Origin: Citrobacter sp. 18056
Lineage (GTDB): Bacteria; Pseudomonadota; Gammaproteobacteria; Enterobacterales; Enterobacteriaceae
Direction of reading: 5' to 3'
Length of the DNA: 64,000 nucleotides
Assembly (NCBI GenBank): GCA_902706235.1
Contig: CACSJR010000003.1
Location: 248,001-312,000 of the forward strand
This document shows, piece after piece, positions 1 to 9,439 of the stretch; the stretch's first letter is position 1; each line of letters starts with the position of its first letter. Under the pieces are notes generated by a model. It worked only from the letters and a program-made list of their open reading frames with translations. It was not told the DNA's origin and searched no databases. The translations under genes were made by a program, and so were the position numbers.

Positions 1-531
1 ATTCCCGACTTGTATGTTGATCTCTCGACCGTGGGCGAAGGCTACGCCGCCGATCATCTGGCGCGCTTAATGGAACAGGAAGGCATTGCCCGTTACCTGG
101 TCTCTGTGGGCGGCGCGCTGTCGAGCCGTGGTATGAATGCCGAAGGCCAGCCGTGGCGGGTGGCGATTCAGAAACCGACGGATAAAGAAAATGCGGTGCA
201 GGCGATTGTGGATATCAACGGCCACGGCATCAGCACCTCGGGCAGCTATCGTAACTACTACGAGCTTGACGGTAAACGTATCTCCCATGTAATCGATCCG
301 CAAACCGGTGCACCTATCCAGCATAAACTGGTATCGGTCACGGTGATTTCACAGACTGCGCTGGAAGCCGACGGCTGGGATACTGGGCTGATGGTGCTCG
401 GTCCGGATAAAGCCAAAGAAGTTGTGCGCGAGCAGGGGCTGGCGGTTTACATGATCATCAAAGATGGAGACGGCTTCAAAACGTGGATGTCTCCGCAGTT
501 CGAAACCTTCCTGGTCAGCGGCAAAAATTAA
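1..531 (+). CDS. apbE: FAD:protein FMN transferase, C-terminal part (cut by window edge)
   Basis: ApbE moves FMN from FAD onto a Thr of flavoproteins such as Rnf/Nqr subunits, and is an Mg-dependent periplasmic lipoprotein. The frame is open from base 1 (IPDLYVDLSTVGEGYAADHL), so the signal peptide and N-terminal half lie outside the window; 177 codons including the stop are present, about half of a roughly 350-residue protein. Visible family motifs are the flavin-binding GEGYAADHL region, SHVIDPQTG, and the metal-binding stretch ALEADGWDTGLMVLG with its conserved Asp and Thr. It is followed on the same strand by ada, as apbE-ada-alkB are adjacent in E. coli. Identity is firm; only the 5' end is missing. 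Confidence 0.95.
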   Translation: MPDLYVDLSTVGEGYAADHLARLMEQEGIARYLVSVGGALSSRGMNAEGQPWRVAIQKPTDKENAVQAIVDINGHGISTSGSYRNYYELDGKRISHVIDPQTGAPIQHKLVSVTVISQTALEADGWDTGLMVLGPDKAKEVVREQGLAVYMIIKDGDGFKTWMSPQFETFLVSGKN

Positions 532-586
532 AAAGCAAGAATGGCGGTTTTTTTAGCTGCCCTCTGCGCCAGACTCAGGCTACCCT
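526..586 (+). promoter_or_regulatory. Ada operator and promoter of ada-alkB
   Basis: AATTAAAAAGCAA at 526-538 matches the E. coli ada operator layout AATT-N5-GCAA, to which methylated Ada binds as activator. It overlaps the last codons of apbE. The candidate -10 is TACCCT at 581-586, matching the E. coli ada promoter in sequence context (AGGCTAxCCT). The arrangement implies that the adaptive response is self-activated here as in E. coli; this is inferred from motif similarity. Confidence 0.75.
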
Positions 587-607
587 GAATAGAGAGCCGG
601 AGACTGT

Positions 608-1669
608 ATGAAACGTAATGCTGCTATTAATGATGAGGTCCGCTGGCAGGCGGTCCTCGACAGAGATTTGGCCGCCGATGGTCAGTTTGTTTTTGCGGTA
701 CTGACCACCGGGATCTACTGCCGTCCGTCCTGTCGCGCGCGCCATGCTCTACGCCAAAACGTCCGTTTCTACCCGAATACCAGCGCCGCCGAGGCTGCCG
801 GTTTTCGGGCCTGCAAACGTTGCCAGCCTGATAAAGCTGACCCTCAACAACAGCGAATAGATAAAGTCGCCCAGGCTTGTCGATTGCTGGAGCAAGAGCG
901 CACCCTGACGCTTGACGAACTGGCACGGGAAGTCGCCGTCAGTCCGTATCATTTCCATCGGCTGTTTAAATCCGTAACCGGTATGACGCCCCGCGCCTGG
1001 CAGCAGGCCTGGCGAGCGCAAACATTGCGTGACGCACTGAAAGAAAGCCCAACAGTCACCGATGCCGTACTGGCGGCTGGTTTTCCTGGCAGCAGCAGTT
1101 TCTATCGCCATGCAGACGACACGCTCGGCATGACGGCACGCCAGTTTCGTCGTGGCGGCGATGACCTGCGTGTGCGCTACACGCTTCAGCCGTGCCTGCT
1201 CGGACGTTGTCTGGTGGCGGCCAGTACTCGCGGTATTTGTGCCGTTTTGCCCGGAGATAAGGATGAAATGCTGATTGCCGAACTTGAGCAGATGTTTCCC
1301 CATGCCCAGCGGGAAGAAGCCGACGACGGATTCCGTCAGCAGGTCGCGCAGGTGATTGCTTTGTTAGACGGGCAGCGGGCAACGGTTTCGCTGCCGCTGG
1401 ATATTCGCGGGACGGCGTTTCAGCAGTCGGTCTGGCAGGCGCTGCGTGATATTCCGACTGGTGAAACCCGTAGCTATCAGCAGGTAGCAGACAGCATCGG
1501 CAAACCGAAAGCGGTGCGCGCCGTGGCGAATGCCTGCGCGGCCAATAAACTGGCGCTGATCGTGCCTTGTCATCGTGTGTTGCGACAGAGCGGGGCGCTG
1601 TCTGGTTATCGTTGGGGTGAAGCGCTAAAAGCGGCTCTGCTGCTGCGCGAAGCAGGGCAGGAGAGATAA
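608..1669 (+). CDS. ada: Ada: DNA methyltransferase and methylation-responsive activator
   Basis: Bifunctional 353-residue protein of the adaptive response. The N-terminal domain repairs methylphosphotriesters with Cys38 in a zinc site (Cys38, Cys42, Cys69, Cys72 all present); an AraC-type helix-turn-helix follows at about 90-185. The C-terminal O6-methylguanine methyltransferase domain has the catalytic IVPCHRV with Cys321. Cys38 methylation converts Ada to an activator of its own promoter, for which an operator lies at 526-538. alkB starts 2 bases after the stop, so the two form an operon. Length matches E. coli Ada (354). Confidence 0.97.
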   Translation: MKRNAAINDEVRWQAVLDRDLAADGQFVFAVLTTGIYCRPSCRARHALRQNVRFYPNTSAAEAAGFRACKRCQPDKADPQQQRIDKVAQACRLLEQERTLTLDELAREVAVSPYHFHRLFKSVTGMTPRAWQQAWRAQTLRDALKESPTVTDAVLAAGFPGSSSFYRHADDTLGMTARQFRRGGDDLRVRYTLQPCLLGRCLVAASTRGICAVLPGDKDEMLIAELEQMFPHAQREEADDGFRQQVAQVIALLDGQRATVSLPLDIRGTAFQQSVWQALRDIPTGETRSYQQVADSIGKPKAVRAVANACAANKLALIVPCHRVLRQSGALSGYRWGEALKAALLLREAGQER

Positions 1670-1671
1670 CG

Positions 1672-2310
1672 ATGCTGGATTTGTTTGCCGATACTCCGCC
1701 GTGGCAGGAGCCGCTCGCGCCGGGGGCGATTATTTTACGCCGCCGCGCGCTGGCCAATGCCGAAGAACTGCTCGCCGAAATCAATCGAGTGGCGGCCCAG
1801 TCTCCCTTCCGGCAAATGGTCACACCCGGTGGCTACACCATGTCGGTGGCGATGACCAACTGCGGGCACGTCGGCTGGACGACAAATCAGCACGGATATC
1901 TGTATGCCAGCCTTGATCCGCAAACCGGGCAGCGCTGGCCCGCCATGCCCGTGGCTTTTTTAACGCTGGCCCAGGCATGTGCGCAGGAAGCGGGCTATGC
2001 CGATTTTCAGCCGGACGCCTGTCTTATCAACCGATATTCGCCGGGGGCCAAACTCTCGCTGCATCAGGATAAAGATGAAAAAGACCTGCGCGCGCCGATT
2101 GTCTCGGTCTCGCTGGGCTCGCCTGCGGTGTTCCAGTTTGGCGGGCTGAAACGCAACGATCCGCTGCAACGCGTGCTGCTTGAGCACGGTGATGTAGTGG
2201 TGTGGGGAGGCGAATCGAGGCTGTTTTATCATGGCATTCAGCCGCTTAAAGAGGGCGATCATCCGGCAACCGGCGCATTCCGTTTCAATCTCACTTTCCG
2301 CCATACCTGA
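1672..2310 (+). CDS. alkB: AlkB Fe(II)/2-oxoglutarate DNA dealkylase
   Basis: Oxidatively demethylates 1-methyladenine and 3-methylcytosine in DNA and RNA using Fe(II), oxygen and 2-oxoglutarate. All five key residues sit at the same numbers as in E. coli: iron ligands His131, Asp133 (HQD) and His187, and 2-oxoglutarate-binding Arg204 and Arg210 (RFNLTFR). The protein is 212 residues (216 in E. coli). The start codon is 2 bases after the ada stop, so it is co-transcribed from the Ada-controlled promoter. Confidence 0.97.
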   Translation: MLDLFADTPPWQEPLAPGAIILRRRALANAEELLAEINRVAAQSPFRQMVTPGGYTMSVAMTNCGHVGWTTNQHGYLYASLDPQTGQRWPAMPVAFLTLAQACAQEAGYADFQPDACLINRYSPGAKLSLHQDKDEKDLRAPIVSVSLGSPAVFQFGGLKRNDPLQRVLLEHGDVVVWGGESRLFYHGIQPLKEGDHPATGAFRFNLTFRHT

Positions 2311-2396
2311 AACAGCAATAAAAATAAGAATTATTCTTGATGTAGAACGCAAGCCGTTTAAACTGCTGGCTGTTTTGGTCGTCCGGAATCGTTTTT

Positions 2397-4040
2397 ATGC
2401 AGCTTCTTCTTCTGGTCTGGCGGCAGTACCGCTGGCCTTTCATCGCCGTCATGGCGCTGAGCCTGCTGAGCGCTGCGCTCGGTATTGGCCTGATTGCGTT
2501 TATTAACCTGCGCCTGATCGAAAGCGTCGATGCATCACTGACGGTGCTTCCGGAATTTCTCGGCCTGTTGGCGCTGCTGATGGCCGTCACGCTCGGCTCG
2601 CAGCTGGCGTTAACTGTGCTCGGGCACCACTTCGTCTATCGCCTGCGCAGTGAATTCATCAAACGTATTCTCGACACTCAAATTGAGCGGGTCGAAAAAT
2701 TGGGCAGCGCCGCGCTGCTCGCCGGGCTGACCAGCGATGTTCGTGCCATTACCATTGCCTTCGTGCGTTTACCGGAGCTGGTGCAGGGCATCATTTTGAC
2801 CTTTGGTTCGGCGGCGTATCTGTTCTTCCTGTCCGGCAAAATGCTAGTGATCACCGCGTTGTGGATGGCATTGACCATCTGGGGCGGCTTCGTGCTGGTG
2901 GCGCGAGTGTACAAACACATGGCGACCCTGCGTGAAACGGAAGACAAGCTGTACCACGATTATCAGACCGTGCTGGAAGGGCGCAAAGAGCTGACCCTCA
3001 ACCGCGAGCGCGCGGAGCACATCTTCAACACCCTGTATATTCCTGACGCCAAAGCGTATCGCCACCACATTATTCGCGCCGACACCTTCCATTTAAGCGC
3101 CGTGAACTGGTCGAATATTATGATGCTCGGGGCGATTGGCCTGGTGTTCTGGATGGCGAACAGCCTCGGTTGGGCGGACACCAACGTCGCGGCGACCTAT
3201 TCATTGACGTTGCTGTTCCTGCGCACGCCGTTGCTTTCCGCCGTTGGCGCGCTGCCGACGCTGCTCAGCGCCCAGGTGGCGTTTAAAAAGCTCAACACTT
3301 TTTCGCTGGCACCGTATCGCGCCAAATTTCCAAAGCCGGAAGCGCATCCGCACTGGCAAACGCTGGAACTGCGTGACGTGGAATTCCATTATCAGGACAA
3401 CACCTTTGCCGTCGGGCCGATTAATCTGACGCTGAATCGCGGGGAACTGGTGTTTCTGATTGGCGGCAACGGTAGCGGGAAATCAACGCTGGCGATGCTG
3501 CTCACCGGGCTTTATCAACCGGTTTCCGGGACGATTCTGCTCGATGGTCAGCCGCTGGCGGTGGATAAACCGGAAGATTATCGCAAGCTGTTCTCGGCGG
3601 TGTTTACCGACGTGTGGCTGTTCGATCAGCTGCTCGGTCCGGAAGGGCATCAGGCGAATCAGACGCTAATCGACAAGTGGCTGGAACAGTTAAAAATGGG
3701 CCACAAGCTGAAGCTTGAGAACGGTAAAATTCTTGACCTGAAACTCTCCAAAGGGCAGAAAAAGCGCGTCGCGCTGCTGCTGGCGCTGGCCGAAGAACGT
3801 GACATCATTCTGCTGGATGAATGGGCCGCCGATCAGGACCCCCATTTCCGCCGCGAGTTTTATCAGGTTCTGCTGCCGCTTATGCAAGAGATGGGGAAAA
3901 CCGTGTTTGCTATCAGCCATGACGATCACTACTTCATTCACGCCGACCGCCTGCTGGAAATGCGCAACGGTAAACTCAGTGAACTGACCGGGGAGGAGCG
4001 CGACGCCGCTTCCCGGGATGCCGTTGCCCGCACCGCGTAA
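2397..4040 (+). CDS. yojI: YojI ABC exporter (fused membrane and ATPase domains)
   Basis: A 547-residue half-transporter, the same length as E. coli YojI, which with TolC exports microcin J25 and has been linked to cysteine export. Six membrane helices occupy about 1-310; the ATPase domain follows with Walker [10 protein letters not shown] (about 359-367), and Walker [14 protein letters not shown]. The ABC signature is the non-canonical LSKGQKKR rather than LSGGQ, as in the E. coli protein. It follows alkB after an 86-base gap holding a 13-base palindrome (2326-2338), and a perfect hairpin lies just after its stop. Confidence 0.95.
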   Translation: MQLLLLVWRQYRWPFIAVMALSLLSAALGIGLIAFINLRLIESVDASLTVLPEFLGLLALLMAVTLGSQLALTVLGHHFVYRLRSEFIKRILDTQIERVEKLGSAALLAGLTSDVRAITIAFVRLPELVQGIILTFGSAAYLFFLSGKMLVITALWMALTIWGGFVLVARVYKHMATLRETEDKLYHDYQTVLEGRKELTLNRERAEHIFNTLYIPDAKAYRHHIIRADTFHLSAVNWSNIMMLGAIGLVFWMANSLGWADTNVAATYSLTLLFLRTPLLSAVGALPTLLSAQVAFKKLNTFSLAPYRAKFPKPEAHPHWQTLELRDVEFHYQDNTFAVGPINLTLNRGELVFLIGGNGSGKSTLAMLLTGLYQPVSGTILLDGQPLAVDKPEDYRKLFSAVFTDVWLFDQLLGPEGHQANQTLIDKWLEQLKMGHKLKLENGKILDLKLSKGQKKRVALLLALAEERDIILLDEWAADQDPHFRREFYQVLLPLMQEMGKTVFAISHDDHYFIHADRLLEMRNGKLSELTGEERDAASRDAVARTA

Positions 4041-4046
4041 CCCTTT

Positions 4047-4067
4047 ATGCCCCTGTTTCAGGGGCAT
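4047..4067 (+). terminator. Hairpin after yojI
   Basis: ATGCCCCTG and CAGGGGCAT form a perfect 9-bp stem around TTT, starting 6 bases after the yojI stop; the run TTGCTCTCTTTTT follows. It is a likely intrinsic terminator, with a slightly interrupted U-tract. Confidence 0.65.
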
Positions 4068-4172
4068 TTGCTCTCTTTTTCACCGTTCCGGCCCTTCGTT
4101 TATTATTTTTTACATTGACTCGCGCTATGCTTAGAGGCTGGAAAACCGCCCCCGCTCAAGGATTGCCAACCG

Positions 4173-5609
4173 ATGTCCGTGTTTCATAAAAACAGCGCCC
4201 GACTGCGTGACCAGGAACGTGCCCGACTTATCTGGCTGCTGACTACCGACAAAGCCATTACGTCCGCGCTAACTAACAAACTGACGCTGGCAGAACAGTA
4301 TGACGAAGGGCAGCTGGCGGATGATATTGCCGAAGTGGGTGCGCTGGTGGCGCACCTGCCTGCGCCCGATCTGGCGGATACGCTGGAGGCACTGCCGTCC
4401 GATGAACGTCATGCGCTTTGGGGGCTGGTGGAAGACAGCAAGCGCGGCAACGTGTTGCTCGAAGCGTCCGAAGGCGTATATGAAGACCTGATCGAAGGAA
4501 TGAGCGACAAGGCGCTGCTTGATGCGCTGGAAACTCTCGATATCGATGAAAAAATCTATCTGGTTCAGCACCTTCCGCGCAATCTGACCGGTCGTCTGTT
4601 GGCGACGCTTGCGCCAGCCGAACGCGACCGCGTGCGCCAGGTGATGAATTACGCCCACGACAGCGTGGGTGCGATCATGGAATTCGAGGTGATCACCATT
4701 CGCCCGGACGTCACGCTGGGCGCGGTGCAGCGCTACCTGCGCCGACTGGGAAAAATGCCGGAGAACACCGACAAACTGTTCGTCACCTCGCGCGATAAAA
4801 CGCTGCTTGGAGAACTGGAACTGCAAACCATATTGCTCAATCCGGCGCAGCGCCGGGTAAACGACGTGATGGAAGCAGAGCCCGTTACCTTCCATCCTGA
4901 AGAAGATGCTGAAAAAGTTGCGCGTACCTTTGAACGTGATGACTTGCTGAGTGCCGCCGTGATTGACGCCGAAGGCAAACTGCTCGGGCGTCTGACCATC
5001 GATGAGATTGTTGACGTGGTGTACGAAGAAACCGACAACGATATTCGCCAGATGAGCGGTCTGAGTAACGATCAGGACGTATTCGCCCCGGTCAGCAAAG
5101 CGGTGAAAACGCGCTGGGCGTGGTTGGCGGTCAATCTGTGTACCGCATTTATCGCCTCAAGGGTGATTGATAGCTTCGAACACACCATTTCCCAGCTGGT
5201 GGCGCTGGCCTCGCTGATGCCCATCGTGGCGGGGATCGGCGGTAATACCGGCAACCAGACCATCACCATGATCGTTCGTGCGCTGGCGCTCCAGCATATT
5301 CAGCCGGGTAACTTTTCGTTCCTGATCCTGCGTGAAATGGGCGTGGCCTTGATTAACGGCCTGGTGTGGGGCGGCATAATGGGCGGAGTGACGTGGTGGC
5401 TGTACGATGACCCGCAGCTTGGCGGCGTGATGATGCTGGCGATGGTGCTTAACCTGCTGGTGGCGTCGTTGATGGGGGTACTGATCCCGATGATCATGAC
5501 CAAGTTTGGCCGCGATCCGGCGGTAGGCTCCAGTGTGATGATCACCGCGATCACCGACACTGGCGGCTTCTTTATTTTTCTAGGGCTGGCGACGGTGTTT
5601 CTGCTTTAG
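4173..5609 (+). CDS. mgtE: MgtE-family magnesium channel/transporter
   Basis: A 478-residue MgtE protein: N-terminal acidic superhelical domain (about 20-150), a pair of CBS domains (about 160-290) that sense cytosolic Mg2+, and a five-helix membrane domain (about 310-478). Diagnostic motifs are GIGGNTGNQ and the C-terminal pore segment DPAVGSSVMITAITDTGGFF. MgtE passes Mg2+ inward and closes when internal Mg2+ is high. E. coli K-12 has no mgtE and has nothing between yojI and mqo, so this is an accessory gene here. Its last 38 bases overlap the 3' end of the opposing SulP gene. Function as a Mg2+ channel is inferred from family. Confidence 0.93.
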   Translation: MSVFHKNSARLRDQERARLIWLLTTDKAITSALTNKLTLAEQYDEGQLADDIAEVGALVAHLPAPDLADTLEALPSDERHALWGLVEDSKRGNVLLEASEGVYEDLIEGMSDKALLDALETLDIDEKIYLVQHLPRNLTGRLLATLAPAERDRVRQVMNYAHDSVGAIMEFEVITIRPDVTLGAVQRYLRRLGKMPENTDKLFVTSRDKTLLGELELQTILLNPAQRRVNDVMEAEPVTFHPEEDAEKVARTFERDDLLSAAVIDAEGKLLGRLTIDEIVDVVYEETDNDIRQMSGLSNDQDVFAPVSKAVKTRWAWLAVNLCTAFIASRVIDSFEHTISQLVALASLMPIVAGIGGNTGNQTITMIVRALALQHIQPGNFSFLILREMGVALINGLVWGGIMGGVTWWLYDDPQLGGVMMLAMVLNLLVASLMGVLIPMIMTKFGRDPAVGSSVMITAITDTGGFFIFLGLATVFLL

Positions 5610-6819
5610 CCGCGTGATGGCGGCGGATACGCTTCGGAATCAACACCAGCGCCACAATTCCGGCCAGCACACCAATGGCCAGATTGCCGGTGCTGACGGT
5701 CGCCGCGACGGTGACCAGCATCACCAGCGTCACCGACCACGGCGTTTGCTTCAGGGTGGCTGGCTGGATGCTGTGCCAGCTAAAGGTTTTGAACGCCACA
5801 ATGGCCATGATTCCGGCGAGCACCGCCATGGGGATTTTGGCCATTACATTGCTCAGCCCGGTCACCAGTAACAGCAACACCAGGCCTGCCACCACGGTAG
5901 ACAGGCGGCTGCGGCCTTTACCCATTTCCACATTGACGATGGTCTGACCGATCATCGCGCACCCGGCAATCCCGCCGAAAAAGCCTGCCATAATGTTGGC
6001 GATACCAAGCCCGGCGCTTTCACGCGCTTTGCTTGACGGCGTGGCGGTTAAGTCATCGACCAGTTTTGCCGTTAGCAGCGATTCCATCAGCCCGACAAAG
6101 GCGATACTTAGTGCGCAGGGCCAGATTATTTGTAATGTTTGCAGATTGAGCGGCACCAGCAACTGGTTCAGGCCGGGCAAACCGCCTGACATCGAGCCTT
6201 CATCGCCGACGGTCGGCAGAATCTGGCCGCTATAGACGGTGTACAACGTCAGAATAACGATAGCGAGCAGCGGCGAAGGCACGCTTTTAATTACTCGCGG
6301 TGCCCACAGTACAATCAGCAGCGTGGCGGCAAACAGCGCCAGAATCAGCGGCTCTTTGCTCCAAAAATGCGGCACCTGGGCAAAGAAAATAAGAATACCG
6401 AGCGCATTCACAAAGCCGGTCATTACCGCCTGCGGGATGAATCGCATCAGCCTCGCCATGCCGAACACACCAAATAAAATTTGAATCACGCCCGCCATCA
6501 CCACTGCAGGCAGGATGTACGCTACGCCGTGCTGATGCACCATCGGGCCGATGACCAGCGCCACTGAACCCGCCGCCGCCGTAACCATCGCCGGACGCCC
6601 GCCGAGGAACGACATCGCCAGACACAGCACAACCGACGCAATCAGGCTCACTTTCGGGTCAACGCCTGCAATCACCGAAAAAGAAATCACTTCCGGAATC
6701 AGCGCCAGGGCGGTGATCACCCCGGCCAGCGACTCGCGCAGCAGCAGGGCAGGAGAGCGCACGATAGTGGCGAGCGCATTTTGTTCAGCAGTCGTTAACG
6801 ATGAAGAGGTATCAGGCAT
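5572..6819 (-). CDS. SulP-family anion permease without STAS domain
   Basis: A 415-residue membrane protein of the SulP/SLC26 family (sulfate, bicarbonate or dicarboxylate transport). The family start region RESLAGVITALALIPEVISF and the stretch VGLMESLLTAKLVDDLT are present, with about 12-14 hydrophobic segments. It stops at the basic tail PKRIRRHHAAKAE and lacks the cytoplasmic STAS domain that most bacterial SulP proteins carry. Substrate cannot be told from sequence; no carbonic anhydrase or sulfur gene is adjacent. It converges on mgtE with a 38-base overlap of stop regions, and no intrinsic terminator is visible between them. Confidence 0.88.
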   Translation of the reverse strand: MPDTSSSLTTAEQNALATIVRSPALLLRESLAGVITALALIPEVISFSVIAGVDPKVSLIASVVLCLAMSFLGGRPAMVTAAAGSVALVIGPMVHQHGVAYILPAVVMAGVIQILFGVFGMARLMRFIPQAVMTGFVNALGILIFFAQVPHFWSKEPLILALFAATLLIVLWAPRVIKSVPSPLLAIVILTLYTVYSGQILPTVGDEGSMSGGLPGLNQLLVPLNLQTLQIIWPCALSIAFVGLMESLLTAKLVDDLTATPSSKARESAGLGIANIMAGFFGGIAGCAMIGQTIVNVEMGKGRSRLSTVVAGLVLLLLVTGLSNVMAKIPMAVLAGIMAIVAFKTFSWHSIQPATLKQTPWSVTLVMLVTVAATVSTGNLAIGVLAGIVALVLIPKRIRRHHAAKAETPSPALEK

Positions 6820-7093
6820 AGAGAAATTAAGGTTATGGATGACCGGTTAATCATAAGCACGAGATGTGCTGTATGTCACAAAACGGGCGATATTACCGCG
6901 TTGCGTCACATTTCGCCAGTACCAATACTCATCCGTGTGACGCATTTATTAAACATTTTTATAACAGTTATCAAAACAGGACTTAAAGATTAAACAATAT
7001 TTAAATCTTTCACCGTCAGTGCTAACGTGGATTTCCCCGAATCGTTTCACCTGCGCTAAAACAAAAAACGCGAGTACAGTAAGGCTCATTACG
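6820..7093. other. Divergent promoter region SulP gene / mqo
   Basis: 274 bases between two divergent genes. It is AT-rich near mqo and holds an imperfect dyad AAAGATTAAA ... TTTAAATCTTT just upstream of the mqo leader. TTAAACA/TTATCA-type sequences resemble ArcA half-sites, and mqo is ArcA-repressed in E. coli, but no confident operator can be assigned. Confidence 0.4.
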
Positions 7094-8746
7094 ATGACTA
7101 AAAAGATGGCCGTACGCAGCTCACAGGCAGTTGGTTTAGATGCCGAACCTCTGGCAGACCAGACCCACGCCCGTACCGAGCATGAGACGGATGTGTTGTT
7201 GATTGGCGGTGGCATCATGAGCGCCACGCTGGGAACCTGGCTTCAGGAACTGGAGCCGGATTGGTCTATTACCATGGTTGAACGTATGGAAAGCGTCGCC
7301 GAGGAGAGCTCCAACGGCTGGAATAACGCCGGTACCGGCCATGCCGCCCTGATGGAACTGAATTACACGCCGCAAAAAGCGGATGGTTCTGTCAGCATCG
7401 ACAAAGCCATCGAGATTAACGAAGCCTTTCAGATCTCGCGCCAGTTCTGGGCGCACCAGGTGACACGCGGCGTTTTGCAACAGCCGAAGACCTTCATCAA
7501 TACCGTACCGCACATGAGCTTTGTGTGGGGCGAAGATAACGTCAACTTCCTGCGCGCTCGTTATGCAGCACTTCAGCAGAACTCGCTGTTCCAGGGAATG
7601 CGTTATTCCGAAGATACCGAACAGATTAAGAAGTGGGCTCCGCTGGTGATGGAAGGGCGCGACCCGCAGCAGAAGGTCGCTGCGACGCGGACCGAAGTCG
7701 GCACCGATGTGAACTACGGTGAAATTACCCGTCAGCTGATTGCCGGCCTGCGTCGTCATGACAATTTCTCGTTGCAGCTCAACACCGTGGTACGCCGTTT
7801 TAAACGCAACGCGGATAACAGCTGGACGGTCACCGTTTCTGACGCCAATAACGCTAAAGTTCGTCGCATCATCCGGGCGAAATTTATCTTTATCGGCGCG
7901 GGCGGGGCGGCACTCAAACTGTTGCAACAGACCGGCATTCCACAGGCGAAAGAGTACGCGGGCTTCCCGGTCGGTGGCCAGTTCCTGGTGTGCGAAAATC
8001 CTGAGGTGGTGAATCATCATCTGGCGAAAGTGTATGGTCAGGCCTCCGTGGGCGCGCCGCCAATGTCGGTCCCGCACATTGACACCCGCATAATCGACGG
8101 TAAGCGCGCGGTGCTGTTTGGGCCGTTCGCGACGTTTTCGACCCGATTCCTGAAAAACGGTTCGCTGTGGGATTTGCTCGGCTCGACCAATAAATCAAAC
8201 ATTCTGCCGATGATTAACGTCGGACTGGATAACTTTAGTCTGGTGAAGTATCTGGTTGGGCAGGTGATGCAGAATGATAAAGACCGTCTGGCTGCACTGC
8301 AGGAATACTATCCGTTAGCGAAGAAAAGCGACTGGCGGTTGTGGCAGGCGGGTCAGCGCGTGCAAATCATCAAACGCGACGAAGACAAAGGCGGTGTACT
8401 GCGCTTAGGTACGGAAGTGGTCAGCGATGATGAAGGTACGGTTGCCGCACTGCTTGGCGCCTCGCCGGGCGCCTCAACGGCGGCACCGATCATGCTGCAT
8501 TTGATGGAGCAGGTATTCAAAGAGAAAGTGAATTCGCCTGCATGGCAGGAAAAACTGCGCTCGGTGGTGCCGACTTACGGCAGCCGTCTGAGCGGTGACC
8601 CACAGGCCATTCAGCAGACGCTGGCGCACACCAGCGAAGTGCTTGGCCTGCGTTATGATGCCGACACGCCGGCCGATCCTGTACCGCAGGCGCAGTTCAC
8701 GCCTCCGCGGGTGGAGCTGCAACCGGTGGCAGATATCGCCCTGTAA
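7094..8746 (+). CDS. mqo: Malate:quinone oxidoreductase
   Basis: FAD-dependent peripheral membrane enzyme oxidising malate to oxaloacetate and passing electrons to quinone, parallel to NAD-malate dehydrogenase in the TCA cycle. About 550 residues. The FAD-binding Rossmann motif [20 protein letters not shown] is near residue 30, followed by [34 protein letters not shown] lies near the C-terminus. Start ATG 7094 was chosen because TAAGG lies 9 bases upstream and the length fits the E. coli protein (548); the frame stays open 25 codons upstream without similarity. It converges on eco with a shared terminator. Confidence 0.97.
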   Translation: MTKKMAVRSSQAVGLDAEPLADQTHARTEHETDVLLIGGGIMSATLGTWLQELEPDWSITMVERMESVAEESSNGWNNAGTGHAALMELNYTPQKADGSVSIDKAIEINEAFQISRQFWAHQVTRGVLQQPKTFINTVPHMSFVWGEDNVNFLRARYAALQQNSLFQGMRYSEDTEQIKKWAPLVMEGRDPQQKVAATRTEVGTDVNYGEITRQLIAGLRRHDNFSLQLNTVVRRFKRNADNSWTVTVSDANNAKVRRIIRAKFIFIGAGGAALKLLQQTGIPQAKEYAGFPVGGQFLVCENPEVVNHHLAKVYGQASVGAPPMSVPHIDTRIIDGKRAVLFGPFATFSTRFLKNGSLWDLLGSTNKSNILPMINVGLDNFSLVKYLVGQVMQNDKDRLAALQEYYPLAKKSDWRLWQAGQRVQIIKRDEDKGGVLRLGTEVVSDDEGTVAALLGASPGASTAAPIMLHLMEQVFKEKVNSPAWQEKLRSVVPTYGSRLSGDPQAIQQTLAHTSEVLGLRYDADTPADPVPQAQFTPPRVELQPVADIAL

Positions 8747-8747
8747 C

Positions 8748-8813
8748 AAAAAAGCCCCGCTTAACATGAACTGTCCCACCGTATAGGGTCAGTCTATTAA
8801 CGGGGCTTTTTTT
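8748..8813. terminator. Bidirectional terminator between mqo and eco
   Basis: The outer arms AAAAAAGCCCCG (8748-8759) and CGGGGCTTTTTTT (8801-8813) pair, giving U-tracts in both directions. The 41-base interior contains a second imperfect dyad, ACTGTCCC ... GGGTCAGT, so the hairpin is much longer than a normal terminator. Confidence 0.85.
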
Positions 8814-8822
8814 AACGCTGAA

Positions 8823-9314
8823 TTAGCGCTTTTCGGCGTTCTGCACGTTGTCTTCGGCTTTCCAGATGCGGTATTTCACGTCGATGTTAGCTGGCGTGTA
8901 AACCACAATTGGGAGCTTACTGTTGTAGCGCACCATCGCGTCGTCACCCAGATACGCGGTCACGAATTTCTGTGTTTTCTTGCCGTCCGGGCAGGCCATC
9001 ATAGTGGAAGCCGGGGACGTCACTTTATCGAAGACGTAGTAGTCGTAACCCCAGCCTTTCAGCGTTTTGCTTTCCAGTTCACCACCCAGGCGATGCTGGT
9101 TGCAGTCCACTTCCAGGGTTTGACCAATCAGCAGCTCCACTTTGTAACCAGACTCGTCTTTCTGCTGCGGAAGCGTAATGACCTGACGCTTCATCCCTTT
9201 TTCCGCCTGCGGGTAAGGGGCCACTTTTTCAAGCGGCGTATTGGCCGCGAAGGCACTGGCAGAAACACAGGCCAGAGAGAGCACGGCAGCAGCAAGTTTG
9301 GATGCGTTTTTCAC
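8823..9314 (-). CDS. eco: Ecotin, periplasmic serine protease inhibitor
   Basis: A 163-residue precursor with a signal peptide of about 23 residues (cleavage after ASAFA). Ecotin dimers inhibit trypsin-fold proteases such as trypsin, elastase and factor Xa in the periplasm. The reactive loop [15 protein letters not shown] is present with the Met-Met pair at the P1 site, and the two cysteines that form the loop disulfide (VDCN, MACPD) are conserved. [20 protein letters not shown] matches the C-terminal dimer arm. It is transcribed convergently to mqo, as in E. coli. Nested inverted repeats lie upstream of its start (9356-9411). Confidence 0.97.
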   Translation of the reverse strand: MKNASKLAAAVLSLACVSASAFAANTPLEKVAPYPQAEKGMKRQVITLPQQKDESGYKVELLIGQTLEVDCNQHRLGGELESKTLKGWGYDYYVFDKVTSPASTMMACPDGKKTQKFVTAYLGDDAMVRYNSKLPIVVYTPANIDVKYRIWKAEDNVQNAEKR

Positions 9315-9355
9315 TGTTAATCCTTTTGATCAGTTAGCAACAAGCAGATCGTACC

Positions 9356-9411
9356 ATCACCACAGTTAATGGTAAGTGTTATTTACCAATATTTTAATTT
9401 TGTGTGGTGAT
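9356..9411. repeat. Nested inverted repeats upstream of eco
   Basis: ATCACCACA (9356-9364) pairs perfectly with TGTGGTGAT (9403-9411); inside lies a second dyad, TGGTAA (9370-9375) with TTACCA (9383-9388). It sits between eco and the small yoaK-like gene. It may be an operator region, an RNA structure in the eco leader, or the terminator of the small gene; the sequence does not decide. Confidence 0.6.
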
Positions 9412-9439
9412 ATGTACTAAGGCCAATCGCCCGTGAAAC

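Noticed and set aside
1056-1823. 255-codon open frame antisense to ada-alkB
   Set aside because: Crosses two real genes; low-complexity Arg/Ala/Pro-rich product.
7136-8077. 313-codon open frame antisense to mqo
   Set aside because: Shadow of mqo; no domain, no separate ribosome binding site.
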